DNA of 64,000 nucleotides, taken from contig NZ_PIPX01000001.1 in assembly GCF_003987225.1 (NCBI RefSeq), forward strand, positions 1,054,001 through 1,118,000, read 5' to 3'. The translations under genes and the position numbers were made by a program. Within the stretch, counting starts at the first letter, position 1; each line of letters opens with the position of its first letter. The notes under the pieces are model-generated. The model ran no database searches. It saw only the letters and a list, made by a program, of their open reading frames with translations, and was not told the origin of the DNA. Shown here piece by piece: positions 1 through 9,371 of the stretch. The stretch comes from Pseudidiomarina homiensis (lineage in GTDB: Bacteria > Pseudomonadota > Gammaproteobacteria > Enterobacterales > Alteromonadaceae).

Positions 1-768
1 ACCTTGGATGTTACCTAAGAAGGCATTCCACCACATGTCCATGTCAGCAAAATAGTTTTCGCCGATAGCCGCTTGACCAAGCAAAGTTGCACCCGAGAAA
101 CCATCAACAGCTGTCCATACTTTGTCGCCCGAGATTTGCGCTGGGAAAGCAAAGTACAAGAACGCACGGCCGGTAAGCGCCGGGTTCAAGAAGTTACGAC
201 CGGTGCCGCCGAAGATTTCTTTACCAATGACCACACCGAAAGTGATACCTAAGGCAACTTGCCATAGTGGAATCGTCGCTGGCAGGGTTAAGGCAAACAA
301 GACCGAAGTAACGAAGAAGCCTTCGTTGATTTCGTGCTTACGAATGCTGGCAAACACGACTTCCCAGAAACCACCGACAATAAATGTCGTGGCGTAAACC
401 GGTAAGAAGAAGCAAGCGCCGTACCACATTTTGGTACCCCAGCCCGCGTTGGCCATATCGCCGCCTAGCATTTGGAATAGACCAACCTGCCAAACGTCGG
501 CCAATTCGTAGCCGTTACCAAGTGCCATAAAGGCTTGGTTACCCACGTTATACATACCCCAGAACATTGCTGGGAAGGTCATCATCCACACCAAAATCAT
601 GATGCGTTTCAGATCCACATTGTCTTTAACGTGCGTAGTTTTTTTGGTTACTTTGCCAGGCGTATAGAGAATCGTGGCCACTGCTTCATAGAGGGCATAC
701 CACTTTTCATACTTGCCGCCTTTCTCAAAGTCTGGCTCAATCCGCTCAAGATAATTTTTTAAGCCCAT
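1..768 (-). CDS. nqrB: Na+-translocating NADH:quinone reductase subunit B (N-terminal 256 residues; cut by window edge)
   Basis: NqrB is a membrane subunit of the Na+-pumping NADH:ubiquinone oxidoreductase and carries a covalently bound FMN. The reading frame is open from the ATG at 766-768 to base 1, so the C-terminal part lies outside the window. The visible part has the cytoplasmic N-terminal stretch ([20 protein letters not shown]), then transmembrane segments. It contains the SGAT motif, whose Thr (residue 228 here) corresponds to the FMN-attachment Thr236 of the Vibrio enzyme, and a Gly-Gly pair at 132-133 matching the region linked to korormicin sensitivity. The ATG lies 2 bp after the nqrA stop, so the two are in one operon; nqrC-F should follow off the left edge. 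Confidence 0.95.
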   Translation of the reverse strand, partial: MGLKNYLERIEPDFEKGGKYEKWYALYEAVATILYTPGKVTKKTTHVKDNVDLKRIMILVWMMTFPAMFWGMYNVGNQAFMALGNGYELADVWQVGLFQMLGGDMANAGWGTKMWYGACFFLPVYATTFIVGGFWEVVFASIRKHEINEGFFVTSVLFALTLPATIPLWQVALGITFGVVIGKEIFGGTGRNFLNPALTGRAFLYFAFPAQISGDKVWTAVDGFSGATLLGQAAIGENYFADMDMWWNAFLGNIQG

Positions 769-770
769 GA

Positions 771-2111
771 TTAGCCCTCTTTCTCGATCGTGGTCAACGC
801 ATTACGCAACACTGGACCGTACTCGTACTTGCCTGGACAAACATAAGTACAAAGCGCCAAATCTTCCTCGTCTAACTCCAAGCAGCCCAGTTGTTGAGCT
901 TCATCGGTGTCACCAGAAAGCAGATCACGTAACAAAATGGTTGGCAGAATATCTAACGGCATGATGCGCTCGTAGTTGCCGATCGGCACCATGGCACGGT
1001 CAGAGCCGTTGGTAGATGTGTTCATTGCGAACAGCTTCTTCGGCATCAAGTGTCCGGCAAAAGCACGGGTCACAGAGTGCTGATTCACACCTGGCTTGAG
1101 CCAACCTAAGAATTCTTTCTCATCACCTTCAGGCAGTACGCTTACTTGCATATGGAAGCGCCCTAACCACTGGTGGGCATCGTCAACTTTGTGGCCATTC
1201 AAGATAGAGCCGGAAACGATGCGCTGTTTACCTTCAGCAAGTTCACCTTTGATGAGCTCGTTCAGGTTCGCGCCCATGTGGGTGCGCAGCAAACGTGGTT
1301 TAGTTACACCAGGGCCGCCAAGAGCAACCGTGCGTGGTGTGAAAATCTCACCTGTGGTAAACAACTTACCGTAAGCGATCACGTCTTGATAATTGATGTG
1401 CCAAACCTGTTTCTTCATGCTAACAGGTTCTAAGTAGTGGATATGCGTACCGACCAAGCCAGCTGGGTGAGGACCTTTGAAGCTCTCAACCTGTGCCTGC
1501 GCGTCGCCAGTGTCAACTTTTGCGTCAGCAGCTTTGGTGACGTACACCTTGCCTTTGGTCAAGTTGCCCAACACTTTCAAACCATCAACAAAAGCTTGTT
1601 GCTCTTCGTTGATGATTACGGTTGGGTCAGCAGCGAGTGGATTGCTATCCATGCAGTTGACAAAAATCGCTGCTGGCTCAGCGTCAAGCTTCGGCGAACG
1701 GCTAAACGGACGCGTGCGTAGAGCGACCCACTGACCTGAATCATTCAATTGTTCGACGACTTTCTCGCGATCCAAGTTAGTAAGCTCTTTGCTGTCGTAC
1801 TTCGCAAATGTTTCTTGCTCGTCGCCATCAATTTCGATGACTACCGCTTGCAACACTCGCTTAGCACCACGCAATACGTCTTTAACAACGCCTGCAGCTG
1901 GAGCTGTGAATTTAACCCCTGGGTTTTTCTTGTCTTCGAAAAGTACCTGGCCTTTTTTTACGCGGTCCTCAACCTTGACATGCATGGTTGGGCGCATACC
2001 CACATACTCTTCACCCAGAACGGCAACGGTGGTGATGGATTGACCATCTTCAATAGTTTGCTGGGGAGCACCCGTAATTGGGATATCCAGCCCTTTCTTG
2101 ATCGTAATCAT
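771..2111 (-). CDS. nqrA: Na+-translocating NADH:quinone reductase subunit A
   Basis: NqrA is a cytoplasmic-side subunit of the Na+-NQR complex, which couples NADH oxidation and quinone reduction to Na+ export. The protein opens with [14 protein letters not shown], the family's characteristic start, and is 446 residues from the ATG at 2109-2111, matching the usual length. A GTG four codons upstream (2123) would add MQTR but does not fit the family start, so the ATG is preferred. It is the first gene of the operon, with nqrB 2 bp downstream. A candidate promoter lies at 2189-2216. Confidence 0.95.
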   Translation of the reverse strand: MITIKKGLDIPITGAPQQTIEDGQSITTVAVLGEEYVGMRPTMHVKVEDRVKKGQVLFEDKKNPGVKFTAPAAGVVKDVLRGAKRVLQAVVIEIDGDEQETFAKYDSKELTNLDREKVVEQLNDSGQWVALRTRPFSRSPKLDAEPAAIFVNCMDSNPLAADPTVIINEEQQAFVDGLKVLGNLTKGKVYVTKAADAKVDTGDAQAQVESFKGPHPAGLVGTHIHYLEPVSMKKQVWHINYQDVIAYGKLFTTGEIFTPRTVALGGPGVTKPRLLRTHMGANLNELIKGELAEGKQRIVSGSILNGHKVDDAHQWLGRFHMQVSVLPEGDEKEFLGWLKPGVNQHSVTRAFAGHLMPKKLFAMNTSTNGSDRAMVPIGNYERIMPLDILPTILLRDLLSGDTDEAQQLGCLELDEEDLALCTYVCPGKYEYGPVLRNALTTIEKEG

Positions 2112-2188
2112 ACGCGTTTGCACTACTCGTTAGGGAAGATGAATCTTTCTTCAGTTACACTGACTAGCAGCTCTCTGAAACCTGATAA

Positions 2189-2216
2189 ATCATATAGTTA
2201 GCGCACTGAAACTCAA
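2189..2216 (-). promoter_or_regulatory. Candidate sigma-70 promoter of the nqr operon
   Basis: On the minus strand TTGAGT (2211-2216) and TATGAT (2189-2194) are separated by 16 bp, about 75 bp upstream of the nqrA ATG. This is pattern matching only; no transcript start is known. Confidence 0.35.
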
Positions 2217-2284
2217 CGAGCCGAGCATTCACTGCGCTGACTGAATTTTGTACATAGTCATCTAGGGCGGGCATTTTAGCACTT

Positions 2285-2317
2285 TTGTGCGGTGCGTTAC
2301 CACCTTACACCGCACAA
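2285..2317. repeat. Perfect inverted repeat between fabV and nqrA
   Basis: GTGCGGTG (2287-2294) and CACCGCAC (2308-2315) form a 10-bp stem with the flanking T/A pairs and a 13-nt loop. It lies about 35 bp downstream of the fabV stop. There is no clean T-tract on the minus strand, so it is either a poor terminator for fabV or a structural or protein-binding site upstream of nqr. Confidence 0.5.
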
Positions 2318-2349
2318 TTTTTGTGGTGATTTCTTTGATTTGTGTCGGC

Positions 2350-3531
2350 TTATGACCAGCTCACAACGGGATCCACATCGGCATCATAATCAACACCTTC
2401 CATACCAAAGCCAAACAGCTTCAGAAAGTCCGAGTGATAGCCCTCGTAATCGGCCAATTGATGGAAGTTGTCTTGGGTCACTTGGTCCCAAAGTGCTTTT
2501 ACTTTCGCCTGCGTTTCTGGGTTGGTTTCTTTGCCATCCATGCGCAAGCGACCGGCCGCATCCCAGTTTGGCTCATCGGTATAAAGGCCTTCGGTGAACA
2601 ACCGGTAAATTTGTTCGATACAGCCCTCATGAGTGCCCTCTTCTTTCATCACCCCATAAATCAGTGAAATATACAGTGGCATCACCGGGATCGCTGAACT
2701 TGCTTGGGTAACCAAGGCCTTCAACGAAGAAACATAAGCCTCAACATTTAAATTTTTGTGATCGCCGCGAATTGCAGCGGCGGCGCGATCTAAATCCTCT
2801 TTGGCCTTACCAATGGTTGCGTGACCGTATATCGGCCAAGTTAATTCTTTGCCGATATAGGTATAAGCCGTCGTTTTCGCATCTTTCGCCAACACTCCGG
2901 CCGCATCAAGCGCATTCAACCAGCGCTCCCAGTCTTCGCCACCCATCACTTTTACAGTGTTATAAATTTCGTCGTCGTTGGCTGGCTCTAGGGTGATTTC
3001 TTTCACCAAATCTTTATCGGTGTCATAGGTTTTTGTGGTGTAAGCCTTACCCACAGGTTTCAAGGTCGAGCTATAAAGTTCACCAGATTCAGGGTCTTTA
3101 CGCTTCGGCGACGCCAAGCTGTAAACCACAAGATCAACTTGGCCAAGATCGGCTTTAATCCGTGCAATGGTTTCTTCTTTAATTTCATCAGAGAAAGCAT
3201 CGCCATTGATGGTATGGGCATACAAGCCCGCTTTCGCCGCTTCGTCATGAAAGGCAGCAGTGTTGTACCAACCAGCTGTGGCTGTTTTCTTCTCGCTTGG
3301 CTCTTTTTCGAAACACACGCCAAGCGTATCAGCGCCAGCACCAAAAGCTGCTGTAATCCGTGACGCAAGCCCGTAACCTGTTGAACAACCGATCACCAAC
3401 ACACGCTTAGGAGCGGCGGTTATTTGCGGTTGTTGCTTGATATACTCGATCTGCTCACGCACATGTGCCGCGCAACCGATCGGATGGGCATTGGTACAAA
3501 TGAAACCACGAATTTTCGGCTTAATAACCAT
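2350..3531 (-). CDS. fabV: Enoyl-[acyl-carrier-protein] reductase, FabV type (NADH)
   Basis: FabV reduces trans-2-enoyl-ACP in the last step of the fatty acid elongation cycle and is a triclosan-tolerant alternative to FabI. The protein (393 residues from the ATG at 3529-3531) begins [20 protein letters not shown], the family signature. It has Tyr53 in the cofactor-proximal TGYGLASR stretch. The active-site Tyr-x8-Lys appears as Y235-GHATIGKA-K244, at exactly the positions known for FabV. An in-frame upstream extension of 20 residues (to 3591) has no family support and was dropped. It is transcribed in the same direction as nqrA. No fabI is visible in the window. Confidence 0.96.
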   Translation of the reverse strand: MVIKPKIRGFICTNAHPIGCAAHVREQIEYIKQQPQITAAPKRVLVIGCSTGYGLASRITAAFGAGADTLGVCFEKEPSEKKTATAGWYNTAAFHDEAAKAGLYAHTINGDAFSDEIKEETIARIKADLGQVDLVVYSLASPKRKDPESGELYSSTLKPVGKAYTTKTYDTDKDLVKEITLEPANDDEIYNTVKVMGGEDWERWLNALDAAGVLAKDAKTTAYTYIGKELTWPIYGHATIGKAKEDLDRAAAAIRGDHKNLNVEAYVSSLKALVTQASSAIPVMPLYISLIYGVMKEEGTHEGCIEQIYRLFTEGLYTDEPNWDAAGRLRMDGKETNPETQAKVKALWDQVTQDNFHQLADYEGYHSDFLKLFGFGMEGVDYDADVDPVVSWS

Positions 3532-3597
3532 AGTTCTATCCTGTTCTATTTTACTTGTGCCGCAGTGTAACCGACCACCGTCGGAAAACACATCTGA

Positions 3598-3924
3598 TTA
3601 GTTGCTGCCACCACGGCAAGCAGGTGACGCTGGGACTTCGTTCAGTTGTTGCCATTCGTCGGGGCTGTAGGTGTGCAAAGCCAGCGCATGAATCGGCCCA
3701 GCTAAGAGCTCTGCTAAAGCTTTATTGACCAATCGGTGGCGCTGTAACAAACGCTTACCGGTAAAGGTTTCACTCACCACTACTAATTTAAAATGCGAGT
3801 CGTCGGTTGGCGTGCCATGGCGGTCACTTTCGTTGATCACCTCAAGATGTTGCAGCGGCATCGCGTTCCCTAATGCTGCCGTAATTGCTGTTGCGGTGGG
3901 GTGTTGCGTCGTCGTATCAGCCAT
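3598..3924 (-). CDS. bolA: BolA family protein
   Basis: A small class II KH-like fold protein. BolA and IbaG proteins partner with monothiol glutaredoxins in [2Fe-2S] handling, and BolA also acts in stress and morphology control. The 108-residue protein shows the family core: HFKLVVVSETFTGKRLLQRHRLVNKAL followed by IHALALHTYSPDEW, including the His of the F.GK....RHR..N motif. A poorly conserved N-terminal 20 residues precede the domain. It starts 4 bp downstream of the lipoprotein gene on the same strand, so the two are probably cotranscribed. The length and the RHR motif favour BolA over IbaG, but the exact paralogue is not proven. Confidence 0.88.
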   Translation of the reverse strand: MADTTTQHPTATAITAALGNAMPLQHLEVINESDRHGTPTDDSHFKLVVVSETFTGKRLLQRHRLVNKALAELLAGPIHALALHTYSPDEWQQLNEVPASPACRGGSN

Positions 3925-3928
3925 TCAA

Positions 3929-4417
3929 TTAGTCCTCCTGCGAGCTATCTAAAGCACTATAGCAGATGGCGTCATCACGCCCTAGGCGAGCGAGTGCGTC
4001 GGTCAATGATGGTGGCGGAGCATCGGCAGGCGCGGCGAGTCGATACGATTGTGAGCTTACCGTGCCCCACTCTTGCCACAACAAAATGGCATGATCTTGA
4101 TAGATAGCTGCCAGTTGTTGGAGACCTAACCTACGTCGTTCTGGTAACGCAGAAGCCTCTTGCACAAGGCGCCAGCGATTCAAATCTTCTGCGTCGGCGA
4201 GTAAGGCATCGTTCATTTTATTGCGGCAAAAGCTAAGCTGCAATGTGCCGGCACTCAGTTGCCAATCGCGATTAGGTAAGTCTTGGAGGTTGACTTCAGC
4301 AACCACATCAAGCGCAGCAGCTCCCTCGGCAACCGGTGGCGGCGAGCAAGCCGAAAGCGCAAAGCTCGACATGACGAACGTCAGTAATGAAAAACCTCGA
4401 AGCGAAGCATAGTACAC
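3929..4417 (-). CDS. Putative lipoprotein of unknown function
   Basis: A 162-residue protein with a signal peptide ending in the lipobox-like LSAC (MSSFALSAC), predicting lipidation at Cys24 and anchoring in the envelope. The mature part is Ala/Leu-rich and has two further Cys residues (in LSFCRNKMND and DAICYSALD). I do not recognise the family. It lies immediately upstream of the bolA-family gene with a 4-bp gap, which suggests a shared transcript, but a functional link is not established. Confidence 0.7.
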   Translation of the reverse strand: MYYASLRGFSLLTFVMSSFALSACSPPPVAEGAAALDVVAEVNLQDLPNRDWQLSAGTLQLSFCRNKMNDALLADAEDLNRWRLVQEASALPERRRLGLQQLAAIYQDHAILLWQEWGTVSSQSYRLAAPADAPPPSLTDALARLGRDDAICYSALDSSQED

Positions 4418-4611
4418 GGTGATACCCTTACGACTTAATAAGCGTTAGCGCATCATACCTAAGATTAATGAGGGGATAAACTCAGAGGTTCAAGACGAAC
4501 ATCCCTGTTCCGACGAAATGGTGTCTATCCTTAACTCCATTTCTAGATCCTGAGTCACACCTTAGCCACCCTGATGCGTTAAATCAACCTTTGCGCAACA
4601 CTTTTTACACT

Positions 4612-6498
4612 TTATTTACCGTTTTCATCAGGTGATTTGTCTTTTACTTGTTGTTCTTTATGTTCTTTTTCTTCTTTTTCACGACTCTGCTTCACAGCCT
4701 GCTGTTCAGAGATTTCATCGGCAGTGATCAGCGCCACAATTTGCCAACCTGGCTTCGGCTCAAAAGTATGATCGGTGGTAAACACATGGAACACCTTGCG
4801 TTCGTCAATGGCAAACATCGGAATCGCACGATTGCCATACCGTTCTTGATAGTCGGTAAAGCTGAAGCTCTCAGTAATCGTAGTGGTCTTCATTTGCGCA
4901 CCTTGGAACGTCAGACTCGCAAGTTTCGAGAACGTCACTCCCTTACCAAACAACTTCAAGCGCTCACGATAACTTTCGGAGAGTTGGTTGCGTGCTGGGG
5001 CATCGTGTTCTGTACTCGGTAACCCATAGATTTTCTCTGAGGCAAACCAATCCATGTAGTGCAATGCAACCACTGGATTTAACTGCTTGTACGGGGACAA
5101 GATCAAGACCTTACCAATGCCGGTCATATCCATGTTGTTTTCAGCGTGCTCAGAGGTTGGATTACCGAAATACACCGGCAAGTTCTCCATGCGGGCGGTT
5201 TTAATGTTTTCCCAGTTGGTATCCGCGAGCAATACCGGCAAATCATGCTCACGCAACGCCTTGGCTATCGCACGTGCAGTTGCGTTGGCGCCGAAAATAA
5301 GAAAACCATGAGCTGGCGGTTCACGTAGCTTCAAAGCGTGCGCCAGCGGCTTTGCTGTTAGGCTTTGCAGTACGACGGTACTAAGAATGACCAAAAACAC
5401 CAACGGCACTAATAATTCTGCGTCCGTCCAGCCGGCTTGTTGCAACTTCAACGCAAACAATGCCGATACGGCGGCGGCCACGATACCGCGTGGCGCAATC
5501 CACGACAGCAATAGCTTTTCTCGCACATTGAGTTGCGTTCCAATCGCTGACAGCCACACACTTAGCGGACGTACCGCAAAAATAATAATCGCCAACAAAA
5601 TGACTGCTGGCAGGCCGAGCTGGCTAAAGGCTTCGGTATTCAACCGCGCAGCAAGAATAATAAACAGTCCTGAAATCAGCAGCACGCTGAGCGTCTCTTT
5701 AAACTCCAAGATGTCATCAAGGTTGAGGTTACGCATATTCGCCATAACCATGCCCATGACCGTAACCGTTAACAAGCCAGACTCATGCTGTAGCGCGTTG
5801 GATAAGGCAAATACCCCCAGCACTGAGGCTAATGTCGCAACATTCTTGAGGTAATGTGGGAACCAACCTTTGTGCAAGGCGATGCCGAGGAGTTTGCCAG
5901 CGGCGTAACCTAATGCGAAGCCAATACCGATAGTGATGCCAAAGGCTTGGAACGCATGCAACAGTCCTGCACCCTGGCTCGCAATGATAAATTCGTAGAC
6001 CAAAACCGCCAGCAATGCGCCTACTGGATCGATGATGATACCTTCCCAACGCAGAATGTTGGCAATATTCGACTTAGGCCTTACCGAGCGTAACATCGGC
6101 ATAATTACGGTGGGTCCGGTCACCACCACCAAAGCACCAAACAGCGCGGCGAGCTCCCAACCAAAATCCATCAGCAAGTACGCGACAATTGAAATAGCGA
6201 TCCAGGTGACCAGCATGCCAATGCTAACAAGGTGAGTTACCATTCGCCCATGACCACGGATTTCTTCCATTTTCAGGGTTAAGCTCCCCTCAAACAGAAT
6301 AATGGCAACTGATAACGACACCAGCGGGAATAAAATATCGCCAAACACGGCATCCGGTTGCAGCCAACCAAGACCAGGACCAACCACCATCCCGACAATC
6401 AACAACGGTAGAATTGCAGGGATCTTGAGCCGCCAAGCTGACCATTGACAGAGAATCGATAGAACGCCGATGAGGGCAAGAGCTGACATATTTGACAT
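4612..6498 (-). CDS. CPA1-family cation:proton antiporter with C-terminal TrkA-N-like domain
   Basis: A membrane antiporter of the NhaP/CPA1 type, expected to exchange Na+ or K+ for H+. Residues ~1-400 hold about 12 hydrophobic segments with family motifs: FEGSLTLK, VVTGPTVIMPML, IIDPVGALLAVLVYEF (the conserved Asp of the ion site) and a late SWIAPRGIVAAAVSALFAL. A Rossmann-like segment follows (FLIFGANATARAIAKALREH...), resembling an RCK/TrkA-N domain but with GANATA instead of a standard GxGxxG. The C-terminus is a highly charged Glu/Lys tail. I chose the ATG at 6496-6498 (628 aa) because AGGGAG lies 11 bp upstream; the longer frame to 6573 has a non-family N-terminus. It is divergent from the iron operon. 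Confidence 0.85.
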   Translation of the reverse strand: MSNMSALALIGVLSILCQWSAWRLKIPAILPLLIVGMVVGPGLGWLQPDAVFGDILFPLVSLSVAIILFEGSLTLKMEEIRGHGRMVTHLVSIGMLVTWIAISIVAYLLMDFGWELAALFGALVVVTGPTVIMPMLRSVRPKSNIANILRWEGIIIDPVGALLAVLVYEFIIASQGAGLLHAFQAFGITIGIGFALGYAAGKLLGIALHKGWFPHYLKNVATLASVLGVFALSNALQHESGLLTVTVMGMVMANMRNLNLDDILEFKETLSVLLISGLFIILAARLNTEAFSQLGLPAVILLAIIIFAVRPLSVWLSAIGTQLNVREKLLLSWIAPRGIVAAAVSALFALKLQQAGWTDAELLVPLVFLVILSTVVLQSLTAKPLAHALKLREPPAHGFLIFGANATARAIAKALREHDLPVLLADTNWENIKTARMENLPVYFGNPTSEHAENNMDMTGIGKVLILSPYKQLNPVVALHYMDWFASEKIYGLPSTEHDAPARNQLSESYRERLKLFGKGVTFSKLASLTFQGAQMKTTTITESFSFTDYQERYGNRAIPMFAIDERKVFHVFTTDHTFEPKPGWQIVALITADEISEQQAVKQSREKEEKEHKEQQVKDKSPDENGK

Positions 6499-6586
6499 AT
6501 AAAGTGTTACTCCCTGTACAAAGCAGTTTACGGCGAGCCGGAGAAAAAGCTGATCTGGCTCAAGAAAGATCACTTCTCTTCTTGTT

Positions 6587-6605
6587 GATAATCATTCGCA
6601 TTTGC
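6587..6605. promoter_or_regulatory. Candidate Fur box upstream of the ferric ABC transporter
   Basis: GATAATCATTCGCATTTGC resembles the classical 19-bp Fur operator and lies ~70 bp before the substrate-binding protein start. The core AATCATTCGCATTTG recurs with one change at 12933-12951 upstream of bfd. It also lies in front of the divergent antiporter. Confidence 0.65.
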
Positions 6606-6675
6606 GTACAATACAGTCATCGACAGTCAAATGCTCGCCCGTTTTGGGTCTGACTTACTACGAGGTTCTCAAGTT

Positions 6676-7704
6676 ATGAGATTAGCTAACATGAAAAAAT
6701 TCGTGTCACTCAGTGCTATCACTTTAGCATTAACGGCAAGTGTTGCCCACGCAGCAACGGTAAACGTGTATTCTGCGCGAAAAGAAGCACTTATCAAACC
6801 CGTTTTAGAGCAATTTACCGAAAAAACGGGAATTGAAGTACGTTTATTGACCGGCGGCGGTGATGCGCTCCTCGCACGCTTACGTAACGAAGGCGAAAAC
6901 AGTCCTGCAGATCTCTTTCTTACCGTCGATGCTGGCAACCTCCATCGCGCGGCCGAAGCTGGTATTTTCCAACCGATTACTGACGCCGGAGTGCTCAACA
7001 AAGTGCCCGCCAATCTGCATGGCGCTGACAAGCTGTGGATCGGTTTAAGTTTGCGCGCCCGTCCGTTGTTCTACGCCAAAGACCGCGTCGACCCAAGTGT
7101 CCTGAATGGTTATGAAGACCTTGCCGCAGAACGCTGGGACAACAACGTTTGTATCCGTTCGTCCGACAATATCTACAACCAATCACTCACCGCCGCCTTA
7201 ATTGAACATTGGGGCCCGGAAAAAACCGAAGCGTGGGCTAAAGGCTTGGTCGGTAATCTGGCCAAACCTCCAGTAGGTGGCGATCGCGACCAAATCAAAG
7301 CGGTCGCAGCTGGGGTTTGCGATATTGCCGTAGCAAACACTTACTATTTAGGCCTCATGGAAGCTTCGAACGATGCTGACGAACGCGAAGCAGCAAGCAA
7401 AGTCGCTATTTTCTGGCCAAATCAAGAGAGCTTTGGTACCCACGTCAACGTCTCGGGAATTGGCCTCACGAAGCATGCGAAGAACACCCAAGAAGCACAG
7501 CAATTGATCGCGTTTTTACTCTCTGAAGAGGCACAGCGTTGGTACGCTGCAACCAATAATGAGTACCCTGCGGTAAATGGCGTCGAATGGAGCGAACGTT
7601 TACAAGCATGGGGCGAGTTCAAAATGGATTCTATTGAGATGCGCTACCTTGGCGAAAATAACGCTGCTGCGGTTAAACTTATGAACCGAGCTGGCTGGCG
7701 TTAA
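6676..7704 (+). CDS. fbpA: Ferric iron ABC transporter, periplasmic substrate-binding protein (FbpA/FutA type)
   Basis: The periplasmic Fe3+-binding component of a ferric importer. The preprotein has a signal peptide with predicted cleavage after AHA (residue 26). The mature start ATVNVYSARKE is typical of the FutA/FbpA group. The ligand-type dityrosine is present in IAVANTYYLGLM (Tyr223/Tyr224). The start at 6676 has a GAGG 10 bp upstream; an internal ATG at 6691 (MKKFVSLS) is an alternative that still leaves a full signal peptide. Its TAA overlaps the permease ATG by one base (TAATG), so they form one operon. The candidate Fur box at 6587-6605 suggests iron repression. The symbol is by function; idiA, futA and afuA are also used for the family. 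Confidence 0.9.
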   Translation: MRLANMKKFVSLSAITLALTASVAHAATVNVYSARKEALIKPVLEQFTEKTGIEVRLLTGGGDALLARLRNEGENSPADLFLTVDAGNLHRAAEAGIFQPITDAGVLNKVPANLHGADKLWIGLSLRARPLFYAKDRVDPSVLNGYEDLAAERWDNNVCIRSSDNIYNQSLTAALIEHWGPEKTEAWAKGLVGNLAKPPVGGDRDQIKAVAAGVCDIAVANTYYLGLMEASNDADEREAASKVAIFWPNQESFGTHVNVSGIGLTKHAKNTQEAQQLIAFLLSEEAQRWYAATNNEYPAVNGVEWSERLQAWGEFKMDSIEMRYLGENNAAAVKLMNRAGWR

Positions 7705-9371
7705 TGCAAGCACGCGGGCGGCAATTCTCCCTCGTAGCTTCAGCGTTAGTGCTGGGGCTACCGCTTTTTGTTATCGTTTTCGCCCTCTTGCAACTGCTGT
7801 TTGGGGGCGACTTCAGCACCCTTGGTCACCTCTGGAAAACGGTTATTCCGGAGTACGTCCGACACTCCTTGTGGTTAATGCTCGGGGTTGCGGTAGGCGT
7901 CATCACTCTCGGCGTAAGTACGGCGTGGCTGACCACTAGCTGCCGCTTTCCTGGACAAAAAATACTCAGCTGGGCGCTCTTGTTACCGCTGGCGATGCCG
8001 GCATACATCACCGCCTACACTTATACGGGGATGTTCGATTACAGTGGTCCTGTACAGGACACCTTGCGGACAACCTTTGGTTGGGGCTACGGCGACTATT
8101 GGTTCCCACAAATTCGTAGTCTCGGTGGGGCTATCGTGGTGCTGAGCTTAGTACTCTTCCCCTATGTTTACTTAATCACCCGTGCGACCTTTTTGCAGCA
8201 GTCCGCTACAACCTTAGAAGCTGGCCGTAGTTTGGGATTAACGCCGTGGCAATGTTTCCTGCGGATTGCCTTGCCCTTAGCACGGCCCGCTATTGTTACC
8301 GGAACCACACTGGCGCTGATGGAAACGCTCGCCGACTACGGTACCGTGCAGTATTTTGGGGTAACCACCTTCACCACCGGAATTTTCCGCACTTGGTATG
8401 GACTTGGTGACTTGACCGGCGCGTTGCAACTGGCGGGCTTACTGTTAGCAGCGGTCATCAGCCTCATTCTGTTGGAGCGTTGGTCACGCAAGCAAGCACG
8501 CTACGATCAACGTAACCCGCGCCCTGCCACCCCTTTCGAGTTGCATGGTAGAAAGGCTTGGCTCGCCAGTATCGCTTGCTGGCTACCATTAGTGTTTGGC
8601 TTTATTTTACCGGCAGTGCAACTGGCGGCATGGTCACTCGAACGTTGGCAAGTATGGACCACGGGCGACTTCTGGCAGTTAACTTGGAATAGCTTCGCCC
8701 TCGCCTTTATGGCGGCAATTTTAGTCGTCATGATTGCCCTGTGGTTGGCCTATGGCCGTCGCCAATTGCCAACCCGCGTCGTCCGCACCAGCGTCGCCTT
8801 TGCCGGGTTAGGTTATGCCATTCCTGGCTTAGTCATCGCCGTAGGCTTATTAGTGTTGCTCACATCAATTGACAACGTCATTATCGCTGCTAGCCAACGT
8901 TGGTTCGACTACAACCCAGGCTTGCTGCTATCGGGTACCTTATTTGCATTACTTTTCGCCTATGCTGTGCGCTTTTTAAGCGTCGCTATACAAACTGTGC
9001 AGGCCGGCCTCGCGGAAATTCGACCCAGCATGGACGAAGCCGCTCGAATTCACGGTTATAAGCCCTTGCAAGTGCTGCGGCTCATTCATCTACCGTTATT
9101 ACGACCGAGCGTACTGACCGCGATTATATTGGTTGGCGTCGACGTTTTGAAAGAGTTACCGGCAACCCTAGTATTGCGTCCGTTTGATTTCAATACGCTC
9201 GCAGTGCGCGCTTACGAAATGGCCGGTGACGAACGTTTGGCTGATGCCGGTCCGCCCGCTTTGATGATGGTGATGGTGGGTTTGATACCGGTTATTCTGC
9301 TGTCGCGAGCTATGTTAAAGTCGCAACAAAATGCCCTGAAGGAGCAAGACTTTGTCCCTGTTACAGCTTGA
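7704..9371 (+). CDS. fbpB: Ferric iron ABC transporter, permease (fused double domain)
   Basis: The inner-membrane permease for Fe3+ import. At 555 residues it contains two tandem binding-protein-dependent permease domains, each with an EAA-type loop that contacts the ATPase: LEAGRSLGLTPWQCFLRIALP (~residues 173-193) and MDEAARIHGYKPLQVLRLIHLP (~443-464). This duplicated architecture is normal for FbpB/SfuB/AfuB proteins. The ATG overlaps the substrate-binding protein stop by one base, and the 3' end overlaps the ATPase gene by 20 bp, indicating tight translational coupling. Confidence 0.92.
   Translation: MQARGRQFSLVASALVLGLPLFVIVFALLQLLFGGDFSTLGHLWKTVIPEYVRHSLWLMLGVAVGVITLGVSTAWLTTSCRFPGQKILSWALLLPLAMPAYITAYTYTGMFDYSGPVQDTLRTTFGWGYGDYWFPQIRSLGGAIVVLSLVLFPYVYLITRATFLQQSATTLEAGRSLGLTPWQCFLRIALPLARPAIVTGTTLALMETLADYGTVQYFGVTTFTTGIFRTWYGLGDLTGALQLAGLLLAAVISLILLERWSRKQARYDQRNPRPATPFELHGRKAWLASIACWLPLVFGFILPAVQLAAWSLERWQVWTTGDFWQLTWNSFALAFMAAILVVMIALWLAYGRRQLPTRVVRTSVAFAGLGYAIPGLVIAVGLLVLLTSIDNVIIAASQRWFDYNPGLLLSGTLFALLFAYAVRFLSVAIQTVQAGLAEIRPSMDEAARIHGYKPLQVLRLIHLPLLRPSVLTAIILVGVDVLKELPATLVLRPFDFNTLAVRAYEMAGDERLADAGPPALMMVMVGLIPVILLSRAMLKSQQNALKEQDFVPVTA

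Noticed and set aside
1749-2201. 150-residue plus-strand frame inside nqrA
   Set aside because: Antisense shadow; Phe/Leu-rich with no recognisable domain.
5387-5854. 155-residue plus-strand frame inside the antiporter gene
   Set aside because: Antisense of a membrane protein; composition (Asn/Ser/Thr) reflects complementary hydrophobic codons.
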